NCBI GenBank assembly: GCA_007570785.1
Contig: ML662449.1
Location: 17,299,601-17,363,600, forward strand
Source of the DNA: Antilocapra americana
Lineage: Eukaryota > Chordata > Mammalia > Artiodactyla > Antilocapridae
Reading direction: 5' to 3'
DNA length: 64,000 nt
The notes under the pieces were generated by a model. It worked only from the letters and a program-made list of their open reading frames with translations. It searched no databases and was not told where the DNA came from. This document shows, one piece after another, positions 53,180-63,428 of the stretch. Both the position numbers and the translations under genes were made by a program. Position 1 is the stretch's first letter. Every line of letters starts with the position of its first letter.

Positions 53180-53935
53180 GGTTATATAAAAAATCTTCTT
53201 TTCTCCCTTCCTTCTTTCCTTCCTTCCCTCTCCCTTAAGCACAGCAAAGCCTTCATCTAGTCAAACGGCAGATCCTGTTGCTTCTTTCTCCCTAACATCT
53301 ACTAAGGCTCTTGCAAATTGGGCTGCTCTCATTTCTTAGTTATATTATTTTCATAGGATAAATATTAATTCCTTGCCCTTCCAACCCAAGTTTCTCCTGT
53401 TTAAAGCATTACAATCTCCACAATCCAGCCAAAGTGAGATTTATAAATCAAAAATCTGATTGCTTCATATTCATGTCCCCATAGCTTACGAACAAATCCC
53501 AATGTTCTTTTTGACATACCACATAAAACGAGTCATGATGAATTCACTTTGTCGCCCTAGCTTCATCTCTCAGCCTCTTCCCCTTCAGTTCTGCTGAACT
53601 TCCTGGAATCCATCAGATGCATATCCGGCATCTTTGCAAATAATTTGTCTTTTTAAAAAATTCTTCATAATTCTTCCTTCATCAGGATAACCCAATTCAT
53701 TGTTATGATCTTAGTAGATGTCATTTCTTCCAAGAAGCCTTTTTTAAACTTTTCAAACTACTTTAAGTCCAGTTCTGTGCATGCTATTGTTTATTCTTTC
53801 ATCTTCTCTTCAAGACCACACTTTCCTTGTGGGGTGGGACTATGTCTTTAGAATTATGTGTGCATTCTTATTTCTCTAGGAGGAGTGCAATTAAAAAAAA
53901 AAAAAGCTGTTGAGTGAATGAAAAATGATTACATT
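53180..53935 (+). mobile_element. L2 LINE, 3' part
   Basis: Diverged L2 3' region in order: CTTCATCTAGTCAAACGGCA (53251), CAGCCAAAGTGAGATTTATA (53426), CCTCTTCCCCTTCAGTTCTG (53573), TCTTCCAAGAAGCC (53727) and a 3' end with TGAGTGAATGAA (53912). A CT-rich tract lies at 53196-53236. The stretch 49585-49700 before the inverted BovB could be an upstream part of the same L2, which the BovB would then have split. Confidence 0.65.
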
Positions 53936-54464
53936 AATTAATTCTTACTGGAGAGTGAGTAAGCAATAAACCAATCCAAATATGGGGGAGAAAACATTTT
54001 AAAGTAATATTTGGCATAAGGGGAGTGTGAAATTAAAACAAGGATGTGATCATAAATCTTTACTCACTGAATCAAATCATTAGCATTCTCACTTGCCATC
54101 AGCCAAAATACACAGCAACAGCCACAGCTGCCTTTTCTTTGAAACAAAAAAAATAACAGTGTTCACTGCACTGGTTTACTGTACTAACAATTATCAATAA
54201 TTGGGAATATCAGTTTATACACAAGCAAGCTAGGTGATTATATTAAAATACATAAACAAATCTTAAAATAAGATAACAGTTGAATTAAAAACATTCCTTA
54301 GTAGAGTGAGTCTGGACAGCCAGGAACTGAGTAGGGTCCTTGGCTAAGGTGCTTAGATTTGAGTAGTTTATGCCTAAAAGGAAGTACTGTATAAGGAAAC
54401 ACTACAAGACCTAACTTCTTTTCAGGATAATAAAGATCTTATCAGGGCTCTGAAACTCGGCTCA
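53936..54464. other. No recognised feature
   Basis: AT-rich sequence between the L2 and a MIR-like fragment. Nothing recognised. Confidence 0.45.
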
Positions 54465-54590
54465 CATGATGTTAGCTAAGTCATTCTCATCTTTAAGTTA
54501 GTAATAACAACATCTCTTCTTTCAATTGCCTGGATGTTGTGAAAGCAAGACAAGTCCAAGGTGTGACACTTGATAACATTGTTTCTCCTG
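54465..54590 (+). mobile_element. MIR-like fragment
   Basis: Weak match to the MIR middle and 3' region: TTAGCTAAGTCATTCTCATC, then TTAGTAATAACAACATCTC and GGATGTTGTGAAAGCAAGA. Could be another old SINE. Confidence 0.45.
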
Positions 54591-54638
54591 TTTAAAGACC
54601 TCACTACCAAGAGCTCTCCAGTGAAGTGAGGGTTAAAG

Positions 54639-54800
54639 CAGTGGTTCTTAATGGGTGTGTTACCACCTTATAGAATGTTTTAGAGATCTGTGTTTGTTTT
54701 AATTGGCAATGAGAGGGGCTATTGAAGTTAAGTGTGCAGTGAACAGTGATGCAAGTAACCCTGCAGTGAGCAGAAAATTCCAGCATTATAAAGAATTTTC
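54639..54800 (+). mobile_element. MER5-like hAT-type non-autonomous element
   Basis: Begins CAGTGGTTCTTAATGGG, the typical terminal sequence of MER5 elements, and contains GATGCAAGTAACCCTGCAGT and TTATAAAGAATT in the expected order. The right terminus is not clear. A short ancient non-coding DNA transposon. Confidence 0.55.
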
Positions 54801-54856
54801 TCTTCTATGGCAAATTATAAATAATGAAAAATTCTTCAAACTATGGAAAGACTTTA

Positions 54857-54956
54857 CTAACTCCGGAAGATAATGAAGAACAGGGAAGCCTGGCAAGCTG
54901 CAGGTAACAGAGTCACAAAGAGCTGGAAACAACTTAGCAACTGAACAACAGCAACA
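54857..54956 (+). mobile_element. BOV-A fragment of 100 bp with exact target duplication
   Basis: CTAACTCCGGAAGATAATGA to GCAACTGAACAACAGCAAC, flanked by ATGGAAAGACTTTA at 54843-54856 and 54957-54970 (14 bp, exact). It is a strongly truncated BovB-tail element, probably moved by BovB or L1 machinery. Confidence 0.92.
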
Positions 54957-55249
54957 ATGGAAAGACTTTAAAATGTCTTGATGTAAGTGACAAATCTGTT
55001 TACAATAAACCTAAAAGCCTCTGCAATGTTTGTCCACTGCACAAGGATTCCTGGCTATAAGGCCATGTAAGGCCTTAGTCCAGACAAGCAATGTGTCCTG
55101 GCTCAGGGCTGTATCCAAAAGGAAGAAATGTCTTTTAAAAATTCTCTAAAAAGTACATATGTAATCTAACTCTGTTGTATATACAATTAATATTTTTGGA
55201 ATTGTTTTAATATACGATGTATTTTCAGAAAGACAACTGCCTGTGTTGT

Positions 55250-55561
55250 GCTGTGCTTAGTCATTCAGTCATGTCCAGCTCTTTGCAATCCCAAGGATTC
55301 TAGCTCACAAGGCTACTCTGTCCATGGGGATTCTCCAGAAGAGTACTGGAGTGGGTTGCCATGCCCTCCTCCTGGGAATTGTCCCAACCCAGGGGTTGAA
55401 CCCAGGTTTTCCGAAATTTCAGGCAGATTCTGTACCATTTGAGTCACAAGGGAAGCCAGTGAATATCCCTTCTCCAGGGGATCTTCTGGACACAGGAATC
55501 GAACTGGAGTCTCCTGCATTGCAGGTGGATTCTTTACCAGCTGAGGTACCAGAGGAGCCCC
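55250..55561 (-). mobile_element. Bov-tA SINE, dimeric, antisense
   Basis: Antisense Bov-tA (55250-55456) followed by a second head/centre (55457-55561) ending GTACCAGAGGAGCCCC. Same two-head arrangement as 43585-43915. Confidence 0.85.
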
Positions 55562-55944
55562 AGCTGTCTGTAAACCTAGGGAATACTGTACTTTGGTTTT
55601 TGAAAAATTTAACAAGAATCTTTCACCATTTCAAAAACTCATGTTCCAGTGATAATTATGGTCATGATATTTGAAATATCAAAACCTGAAACACTTTGTT
55701 TATCATCTGTTTATCCTGTGTATATGTACTCAGTGCTCACCCACTGCTTTTATTTTCATACTTTTTATTTGACAACCTCAAATATTTGCTCAAAATAATA
55801 ATGCTTATTCAAATAATGAAAAGACAAATGTTATTTCACCTATTGCAATAAGTTAAAAATAAATTTTTGTTCTTCCAAAGAGACAGAATATATTTCGGAT
55901 AGTACTGGAATTATGAGTGGATTTGAAGAAAATCAGTATGATAA
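55562..55944. other. No recognised feature
   Basis: AT-rich sequence between a SINE and an LTR. Nothing recognised. Confidence 0.5.
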
Positions 55945-56410
55945 TGTTATGCCCAGATCCTGATCTCCACAAATCACCAGGAGGCCATTCACCAATGCAA
56001 GCGCAAGAGGGACTTTATTGCAGACTTGGGTCCAGACCACACACACGCTGACACAGTGGAGTGAGGGCAGCGCCCCGAGCCCAATGGTACAAGACTTTTA
56101 AGGGAAAAAGATAAAGGGAAGAAGACTGCAAATGGAGTGATGTGCCTTGGTGTCTTGTGATTGGTTAAAGGCTGCTGACCTTTTAGATGATTGGTCGGGA
56201 CATGAGGGGAAGTCAGGGGCTTTCCGCGCGTGCGTGGGGCTTTCCGCGCGTTACTCCCTGATAGGTATATTTAACCGCAAACAGCCCCCTGATTGGTGTA
56301 TTTTTGGTGCTTCCCCTGCACATGGTGATTGGTCGCGTCTAGGGTGGTGACATGGGGTGAGGGCTGGACTATTCTGTGTTTTTTTCCAGGAATTTGGTTC
56401 TACAATAACA
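55945..56410 (-). mobile_element. Solo LTR, CpG-containing, antisense
   Basis: TGTTAT at 55945 and ATAACA at 56405-56410 form inverted ends around 466 bp, with no viral sequence attached. On the minus strand the order is U3 with several CCAATC boxes and a duplicated GC-rich block, and AATAAAG polyadenylation signal near 56017-56011, then U5. GC and CpG content are well above the neighbourhood. The LTR class is not determined; flanking bases show no clear target duplication. Confidence 0.75.
56150..56345 (-). promoter_or_regulatory. LTR U3 enhancer-like region
   Basis: Four GATTGG motifs (inverted CCAAT boxes, NF-Y-type) occur at about 56158, 56190, 56291 and 56326. The block GGGGCTTTCCGCGCGT is repeated at about 56217-56232 and 56236-56251; its first ten bases fit the NF-kappaB-type pattern GGGRNWYYCC. 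Tandem enhancer blocks are usual in retroviral U3. Present activity is unknown. Confidence 0.55.
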
Positions 56411-57189
56411 CATACTATGCCAGAGCCATGGCAAAGAGCATAATGTATACCCAGAGTTAAACATTCCATATTTATTATTCCAAATTCTACCAATCTAGAG
56501 AAAGTAACTTGACTTTTGTATTTTTAGAGAAAATATATTCATTCTAAAAGATCACTAAAAAGAATTTAATGAGGAATCTTTAAAGTAACTACAAAACACT
56601 ATTTTTAAGGGCACTTCAAAAGATTGGGAAGAAAAGTTTCACACATCAATGAGTTTTGTCATAAATGCTTTGATTTCCTGTATGTAATATATAGGATTAA
56701 CAATTCCAATTAAATGAAGATTTAAATAAAATTACTAAAGGGTTAAAAAAAATAAAAAGAAAACTGCATTATATTGGTTAGAGGCTACCTTTTTACTTTT
56801 AATCCAGAAAGTCTACATACTTCTACCAGAGGGCACTCACAGTTTAGGGGAGTCATTATATTTACATAGAACATTGTGAGATATTACCATTTAGGGCATA
56901 CAATAGTCACACAGAAAAATGGGCATCTAAATTCACCCAGGGGGGAGTTACAGAGGAAATTTCAGCTGGGTTTTAATAATGTTGTAAGAGTTTTCTGGGG
57001 AGAGAGAGAGGTAAGGAAGACTTTCTCAGCATAGAAAAGAGTTCAAGAAAATACTTAGAATCATAGCAAAGGTAAAACAGAGATTAAAAAAAATGCCAGT
57101 TAATAATTCATTTTGACAATACTAACAATTTTTTAAAAATTACCCTGACTTCCAACATTCATCAAGCATTCACCAAGTTCTCTATATGC
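56411..57189. other. No recognised feature
   Basis: AT-rich sequence between two LTR-like regions, with a GA-rich run near 57000. No family assigned. Confidence 0.45.
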
Positions 57190-57560
57190 TATGTGCTTGG
57201 ACTGAAGCCAAAAATCCTAACTCAGGGAAAGAATAGATGAAGAAGAAATGGGCTTTATTGAAGAAAGCAAAAGCAGAGATTTAGCAAAGTAGAACATTTC
57301 GTGCCCAGAGTTGGCATTGTGCTGAGGTCAGGGTTGCTGCATGTACTTTGAGGCATATTCCAGAAGAGGGTCCTGGAAGAATACTAGAAGCCTTGTGTGT
57401 CTGAGTTGGGGTGAGTTTGTCATCCACCCATGCTGATACAGCCCCTTATGACCCTGTGTATAAAGAATATTATGAGTTAGACTCCCTGCTGGGGAAAGAG
57501 TAAGAGGTGGGTCCACCTAGCTTGGTGCCGAGCACTCTTGATTAAAGCTGCTGCCACCAA
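57190..57560 (-). mobile_element. LTR-like sequence, antisense
   Basis: GGGCTTTATTGAAGAAAGC at 57249 reads on the minus strand as an AATAAAGCCC polyadenylation-type block, followed by GC-richer sequence as in an LTR. Limits are vague. MIR sequence on its right may be the split host. Confidence 0.35.
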
Positions 57561-57621
57561 ATATCCATTATTTCACTTAATGATTATAATCACCAATTAA
57601 TAATTATGAAAAAGTTTTGAG

Positions 57622-57722
57622 TTTCAGCTCTGCCATTTGCCATGTTGGTCAATTTATTAAGTCTACGTCTCAGTTTTCATATCTACAAAATACGAATGTT
57701 ATTGCATATGTCACAGTATTAG
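57622..57722 (+). mobile_element. MIR SINE, sense
   Basis: GAGTTTCAGCTCTGCCATTTG, then TCAATTTATTAAGTCTACG, CTCAGTTTTCATATCTACAAAA and a decayed 3' part. Clear MIR core order. Confidence 0.7.
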
Positions 57723-57774
57723 TTTATAATATTAGTATTTAGATTGATTAGTGAAAGTTGTCATTGAGAAGTGA

Positions 57775-58440
57775 AAGACGCCAGGATTCTTGGCCTCCGG
57801 AGTAGTGGAATTCAATCTGGGGCCAATGATGAGGCTTGATTGCTCAGAGCTTTTATGTAATAAAATTTTATTAAATTATAAAAAAGATAGAGAAAGCTTC
57901 TGACACAGACATCAGAAGGGGGCAGAAAGAGTGTTCCCCTGCTAGTCTTTAGTCTGATGTTTTATGTTTGTTGAAAGCTATTAATCAGATAAAAGAGACA
58001 CCTGAAGACTGACAGAGTTTCAGCAGGCCCCTCTCCCACAATATGCATTTTTGAGATAGGATTGCAAGAGGTGTGAGGTGTGTCATCCACCCCCCCCCAC
58101 CCGCATACAACAATGGATATGAATACTGGTCTGTTGAGCTATTATCAACCCAAGATTTGAGAAAAGAAAAAATGTTAGTCTTAGGTGGACCCATTTTGAA
58201 GAAAGGCAAATTCCAATGCAAATACATAGTTTCATTAACATAACTTAAGGAAAACATTTCCATAAGAAAAATGCATTGGTTAGCTCAAAGTTTGAGAAAA
58301 GTTAAGTTCAGGTGGAACCAGGTATCATCATGACAACACAGAGTTTTAACAGGAAAAAAGCTGACACTTTTAATTTGTGTCCTTCTGCTGCTTAAGGGAG
58401 AGATAAACAAATGTCTGACATTTGCAGCCTATTTCCTCTG
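57775..58440 (-). mobile_element. Ruminant LTR/ERV-type repeat, antisense
   Basis: GAGGCTTGATTGCTCAGAGC (57831), TTTTATTAAATTATAAAAAA (57867) and TCAGAAGGGGGCAGAAAGAG (57912) form a pattern I associate with a ruminant LTR read antisense, with a polyadenylation-type signal at about 57867. A run of nine C lies at 58090. The right part (58140-58440) may be flanking or internal sequence. Confidence 0.45.
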
Positions 58441-59854
58441 TTTGGAGACCCCTGGCCTTTCTGTCTGTTACCCTCTCATTAATATTGAAATAATAATTAA
58501 ATTAATTTTTAAAATTGAGATATTTCTGTTATGTTATTTATGTCCCCCTCCTTCTTCCAAGGATATAGTCTACCTATGTGGATTGCCAAGTAAAAGTTAT
58601 GATTTGTTGCAAATGAAATTTAATCATATCACATAAATTTGGGAAGGATAAAGAAGAGGACATTTCTGTGTTTTGTTTTGTCTTCAAGGAAGAACCTTCA
58701 AAATAATTTTAAAAGGATGCAATGACCATGAATATTTTTCTAACTTCCAAGAGGTGAAAAACTAACTGATATGTGCAGAACATTAGATGACTTTGAACTA
58801 CTATGGCTACAGCACAGCGAGATAATTAAGCTGTGGTTTTAGAAGGACTGTAACGATCAACAGAAAACCTGGCGGATGCTGAAGAGTATAATGTACGGAT
58901 CTCCTAAAGCTGGTGGCAGAAAATAAATCAGTAGTCTTGGAAAATGAGATGAAAGACTCATGCCTGTATGATGGTGATAAGCAATGTGGCTGCATATTTT
59001 CAAGGATTTGGATTCTTTAGGGTTTTCATTGCAAACAAGAGACGTAACGTTTTTAGAGTTTTTTAATTTGCTTTTTGTTTTTAAGAGTTAGCTATAACTC
59101 TTTCTCTAAACTTACATAAGATGATTCCAAGTAGAAAAAACTGGTCTGGAAAATATTCCCTTCCAAAATTGAGAAAAGATTTATGGCATGTAATGTAGAA
59201 CAGCTTGAAATATTGTCAAGATTTTCCCTCAAAGTCTAATTATTCATCTAAGTCCAGTCCACATTATATTACTCTACAAAATGGAAGGCAAGAGTTTCTC
59301 TGGAAATACTGTTACAGTCTCTTGCGTAAGCTTGAGCTGTCATTAGGTAAAACTGGTCAGAGATTGCAAAATGGAGAAATACTGAGAAAATGTTTCATGA
59401 AAACATTAGTCTTAATGGATGATCCCATTTTGTTTTTGAAATATTAAATGAATGCATATCTTTCTATATAGCCATTAACTATGCATATAAATAGCTGAAG
59501 ATAGCAAACCAGACATGTACCTGTTTTTATTTCTGTGTGGTGGGACTGAGGTGCTCTATGGGCTTTGACAGTATTAGTTTGTAATGATTCTCTAAGTTGT
59601 ATACTTTTAAATATAAATTAATGAAAATTGTATTATTTTGATAAAACATTGAGTGTCATGGAAAAATGCTCACACTTTAAAGCTTTTTAAATACTTCAAA
59701 ACAATACATAGCTTATCATTCGAAATTTCAATACAAGAAAGATTTAAATATATATATATATATAAACATTTAAGTTTATGTGAGTAAATATTTAATTTTA
59801 ACTTACACACATTAAATTCTCATTATTACCATAAATAAATATTGCAGCAATTTT
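58441..59854. other. No recognised feature, about 1.4 kb
   Basis: AT-rich, with a short TA repeat at about 59749-59762. An 80-codon frame at 59205-59447 shows no recognisable domain. No repeat family is evident. Confidence 0.45.
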
Positions 59855-59908
59855 GTAGACTACAGCTCATGGGGTCGCAAAAAGCTGGACAAAACTGAGT
59901 GACTTTAC
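59855..59908 (+). mobile_element. Bov-tA/BOV-A tail fragment, sense
   Basis: TAGACTACAGCTCATGGGGT through AAAGCTGGACAAAACTGAG to GTGACTTTACTT, the last 55 bp of the BovB-like tail. Confidence 0.85.
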
Positions 59909-60042
59909 TTTTCTCTTTCACTGTATATCAGATAATTATTTTCATTAAATCAGACATAAATTTAGATATTTTCCATTTCTTGTTATTTTAAATGAAATAA
60001 TATATAAAAATCTATATATGTGTGTATGTATAATACATGTAT

Positions 60043-60253
60043 GGGGCATCCCTGGTGGCTCAGAGGGTAGAGCATCTGCCTGCACTGTGGGAGACTCCAG
60101 TTCGATCCCTGGGTCAGGGAGACCCCTGGAGAAGGAAATGGCAACCTACTCCAGTACTCTTGCCTGGAGAATCCCATGGACAGAGAAGCCTGGTAGGCTA
60201 CAGTCCATGGGGTTGCAAAGGTTCGGACATGACTGAGCGACTTCACTTTCAGT
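60043..60253 (+). mobile_element. Bov-tA SINE, sense, with exact target duplication
   Basis: Full Bov-tA from GGGGCATCCCTGGTGGCTCA to ACTGAGCGACTTCACTTTC, flanked by TATAATACATGTAT at 60029-60042 and 60254-60267 (14 bp, exact). Its body is close to the consensus shared by other copies here, so it is a recent insertion relative to most. Confidence 0.95.
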
Positions 60254-60409
60254 TATAATACATGTATATATTTATCTACCTCATCATTTTCCAATATACT
60301 TTTAAAGTATATTGCTTAAATTAAATCCACGGTTTTATTAAATTACTTATGTAAGATTTCTGATATCTGAGAAGGCATGTGTCCTTAACTCATTTTTCTC
60401 TCCAGACAA

Positions 60410-61397
60410 AAATTCATTCTGCCCTTTGGCACTTACCACACATTGTAGAATTAGCTTATCAACTTGCATGAAAACTTTCCATAGGTTGTGATTGAAAATC
60501 ACATTAAAACTTGGAGATAATATCTTAATCATATTGAGACTTCTCAAACATTGACACAGTAAATATTTCTATGAACTTTATCTTTTAAAATCTTAAATAA
60601 AGTTTAATAACTTTCCATGTAAGTCTTGCACATTTATTATTATATTTATTCCAAGGTGCAGTACAATACCTGTATTAGTATTAACATTTTGTTGTACATT
60701 GATAAGCAGCAATTTGCTGAATTTTATTACTCATTCTAAAAATTCACTCACATACTTTCAAGATATTTGCACAAAAAATCACATAATTTGCTGTTAAATG
60801 AGATTCATTCTTCTGTTTCATTTTATCTTTATCCTTTATTTATTTTTCTTAAACCTTGTGGTACATATTTAAATAAAATCTCTTTTAGCAGGCATCTTAT
60901 CTCATTCCTAATTTTAGTAGGAACTGAACATTTCAATCATAAGTATGATGCTTTCTGGAGGACCTTATACTTATGCTTCCCTTTTCCAATGATTTATAAC
61001 ATCAACCCTGTCATATATAATTTCCATACATATGTGGATCTGTTCCTTTTTTCACAATTCTATTCCACTGATCTATTTGTCTATCACTGTGACAATGTCA
61101 AATATTATTAGGATTGCATAAGTTATCATTAGTATTGCTATTGATAACGTACACAGTCTCAATATATTCTTCTTTAAATTAATTTAGCTCATTTAAGAAC
61201 TCTCTTTCATGTGGAATTCAGGATCACATTGAATTTTTCATGAAATTTCTTATTCAGATAGTTTTTAAGACTGCACTGAATATTTTTAGAAAAATTAGGA
61301 ATTACTGACATAATTAACATAGTGACACAACCTATCCAATAATATTCCATTTATTTGAGTATATTTTATTGCATCAAGAATTTTATTGCCAATTTTT
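60410..61397 (-). mobile_element. Old L1 ORF2, antisense fragments
   Basis: Antisense old L1 with AATTAGCTTATCAACTTGCA (60450), TTAATCATATTGAGACTTC (60525) and GTAAGTCTTGCACATTTATT (60620). A second block with CTATTCCACTGATCTATTTG (61060) lies to the right although it should precede the first in antisense order, so at least two fragments or a rearrangement are present. Confidence 0.6.
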
Positions 61398-63428
61398 AGT
61401 GAAATAGATTTAAGGGACTAGATCTGATAGACACAGTGCCTGATGAACTATGGAATGAGGTTCATGACATTATACAGGACACAGGAATCAAGACTATTCA
61501 CAAGAAAAAGAAATGCAAAAAAGCAAAATGGCTGTCTGAGAAGGCCTTACAAATAGCTGTGAAAAGAAGAGAAGTGAAAAGCAAAGGAGGAAAATAAAGA
61601 TATAAGCATCTGAATACAGAATTCCAAAGAATAGCAAGGAGAGACAAGAATGCCTTCCTCAGCAATCAATGCAAAGAAATAGAGGAAAACAATAGAATGG
61701 GAAAGACTAGAGATCTCTTCAAGAAAATTAGAGATACCAGGGGAACATTTCCTGCAAAGATGGATTCAATAAAGGACAGAAATGGTATGTACCTAAGAGA
61801 AGCAGAAGATATTAAGAAGAGGTGGCAAGAATACACAGAAGAACTATATAAAAAAGATGTTCATGACCCAGATAATCACAATGATATGATCATTCACCTA
61901 AAGGCAGACATCCTGGAATGTGAAGTTAAGTGGGCCTTAGGAAGCATCACTATGAACAAAGCTAGTGGAGGTGATAGAATCCCAGATGAGCTATTTCAAA
62001 TACGAAAAGATGATGCTGTGAAAGTGTTGCACTCAATACGTCAGCAAATTTGTAAAACTCAGCAATGGCCACAGGACTGGAAAAGATCAGTTTTCATGCC
62101 AACCCCAAAGAAAGGCAATGCCAAAGAATGCTCAAACTACCACACAATTGCACTCATGGCATATGCTAGTAAAGTAATGCTCAAAATTCTCCAAGCCAGG
62201 CTTCAGGAACATGTGAATGGTGAATTTCCAGATGTTCAAGCTGGTTTTAGAAAAGGCAGAAGAACCAGACATCAAATTGCCAACATCTGCTGGACCATCA
62301 AAATAGCAAGAGAGTTCCAGAAAAAACATCTATTTCTGCTTTACTGACTGTGCCAAAGCCTTGGACTGTGTGGATCACAATAAACTGTGGAAAATTCTGA
62401 AAGAAATGGGAATACCAGACCACCTGACCTTCCTCTTGAAAAACCTGCATGCAGATTAGGAAGCAACAGTTAGAACTGGACATGGAAAAACAGACTGGTT
62501 CCAAATAGGAAAAGGAGTATGTCAAGGCTGTATGTTGTCACCCTGCTTATTTAAATTATATGCAGAGTACATCATGAGAAACGCTGTGCTGGAGGAAGCA
62601 CAAGCTGGAATCAAGATTACTGGGAGAAATATCAGTAACCTTAGATATGCAGATGACACCACCATTATGGCAGAAAGTGAAGAGGAACTAAAAGCCTCTT
62701 GATGAAAGTGAAAGAGGAAAGTGAAAAGGTTGGCTTACACCTCAACATTCAGAAAACTACAATCATGGCATCTGGTCCCATCACTTGATAGCAAATTGAT
62801 GAAGAAGCAGTGGAAACAGTGGCTGACTTTATTTTTCTGGGCTCAAAAATCACTGCAGATGGTGATTTCAGCCATGAAATTAAAAGACACTTACTCCTTG
62901 AAAGGAAAGTTATGACCAACATATACATCATATTAAAAAGCAGAAACTTTGCTTTGTCAACAAAGGTCCATCTAGTCAAGGCTATGGTTTTTCCAGTAGT
63001 CATGTATGGATGTGAGAGTTGAACTGTAAAGAAAGCCGAATGCAGAAAAATGGATGCTTTTGAACTGTGGTGTTGGGGAAGACTCTTGAGAGTCCCTTGG
63101 ACTGCAAGGAGATATAACCCATCCATCCTAAAGGAGATCAGTCCTGGGTGTTCATTGGAAGGACTGATGTTGACTCTCAAACTCCAATACTTTGGCCACT
63201 TGATGCAAAGAGCTGAGTTATTTGAAAAGACTCTGATACTGTGAAAGATTGAGTGCAGGAGAAGAAGGGGATGATAGTGATTGAGATGGTTGGATGGCAT
63301 CACCAACTCAATGGACATGGGTTTGGGTGAACTCTGGGAGTTGGTGATGGCAGGGAGGCCTGGTGTGCTGCAGTTCATGGGGTCATAAATAGTCAGACAC
63401 AACTGCATGACTGAACTGAACTGAACTG
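61398..63428 (+). mobile_element. BovB LINE, 5'-truncated, about 2 kb
   Basis: Sense BovB from the segment following the endonuclease (GGGACTAGATCTGATAGACA at 61414) through linker, RT and C-terminal domain to an ACTGAACTGAACTGAACTGA tail at 63409-63428. It preserves more uninterrupted coding sequence than any other copy in the window. No exact target duplication is seen. Confidence 0.95.
61440..63410 (+). pseudogene. BovB ORF2 remnant: longest open RT stretch, YADD intact
   Basis: 61697-62347 is open for 216 codons: MGKTRDLFKKIRDTRGTFPA, the linker, NKASGGDRIPDELF, the fingers KRSVFMPTPKKGNAKECSNY, and GFRKGRRTRHQIANI. It ends at 62347 (TGA), where a small frameshift precedes the FIDYAKAFDCV-equivalent block. 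RYADDTT follows at 62643-62663 with both catalytic Asp, then a 1-nt loss at about 62690, and the C-terminal domain in 62810-63022 and 63050-63244. A few point repairs separate it from open, but the endonuclease half is absent, so it could not insert on its own. Confidence 0.9.

Noticed and set aside
53196..53236. CT-rich tract as a regulatory or triplex element
   Set aside because: It lies within a decayed L2 and is simple low-complexity sequence; nothing else supports a function.
62749..63408. A 219-codon open frame on the minus strand
   Set aside because: It is the antisense of the BovB C-terminal coding region at 62810-63244. Antisense frames of this type recur over every BovB copy in the window.
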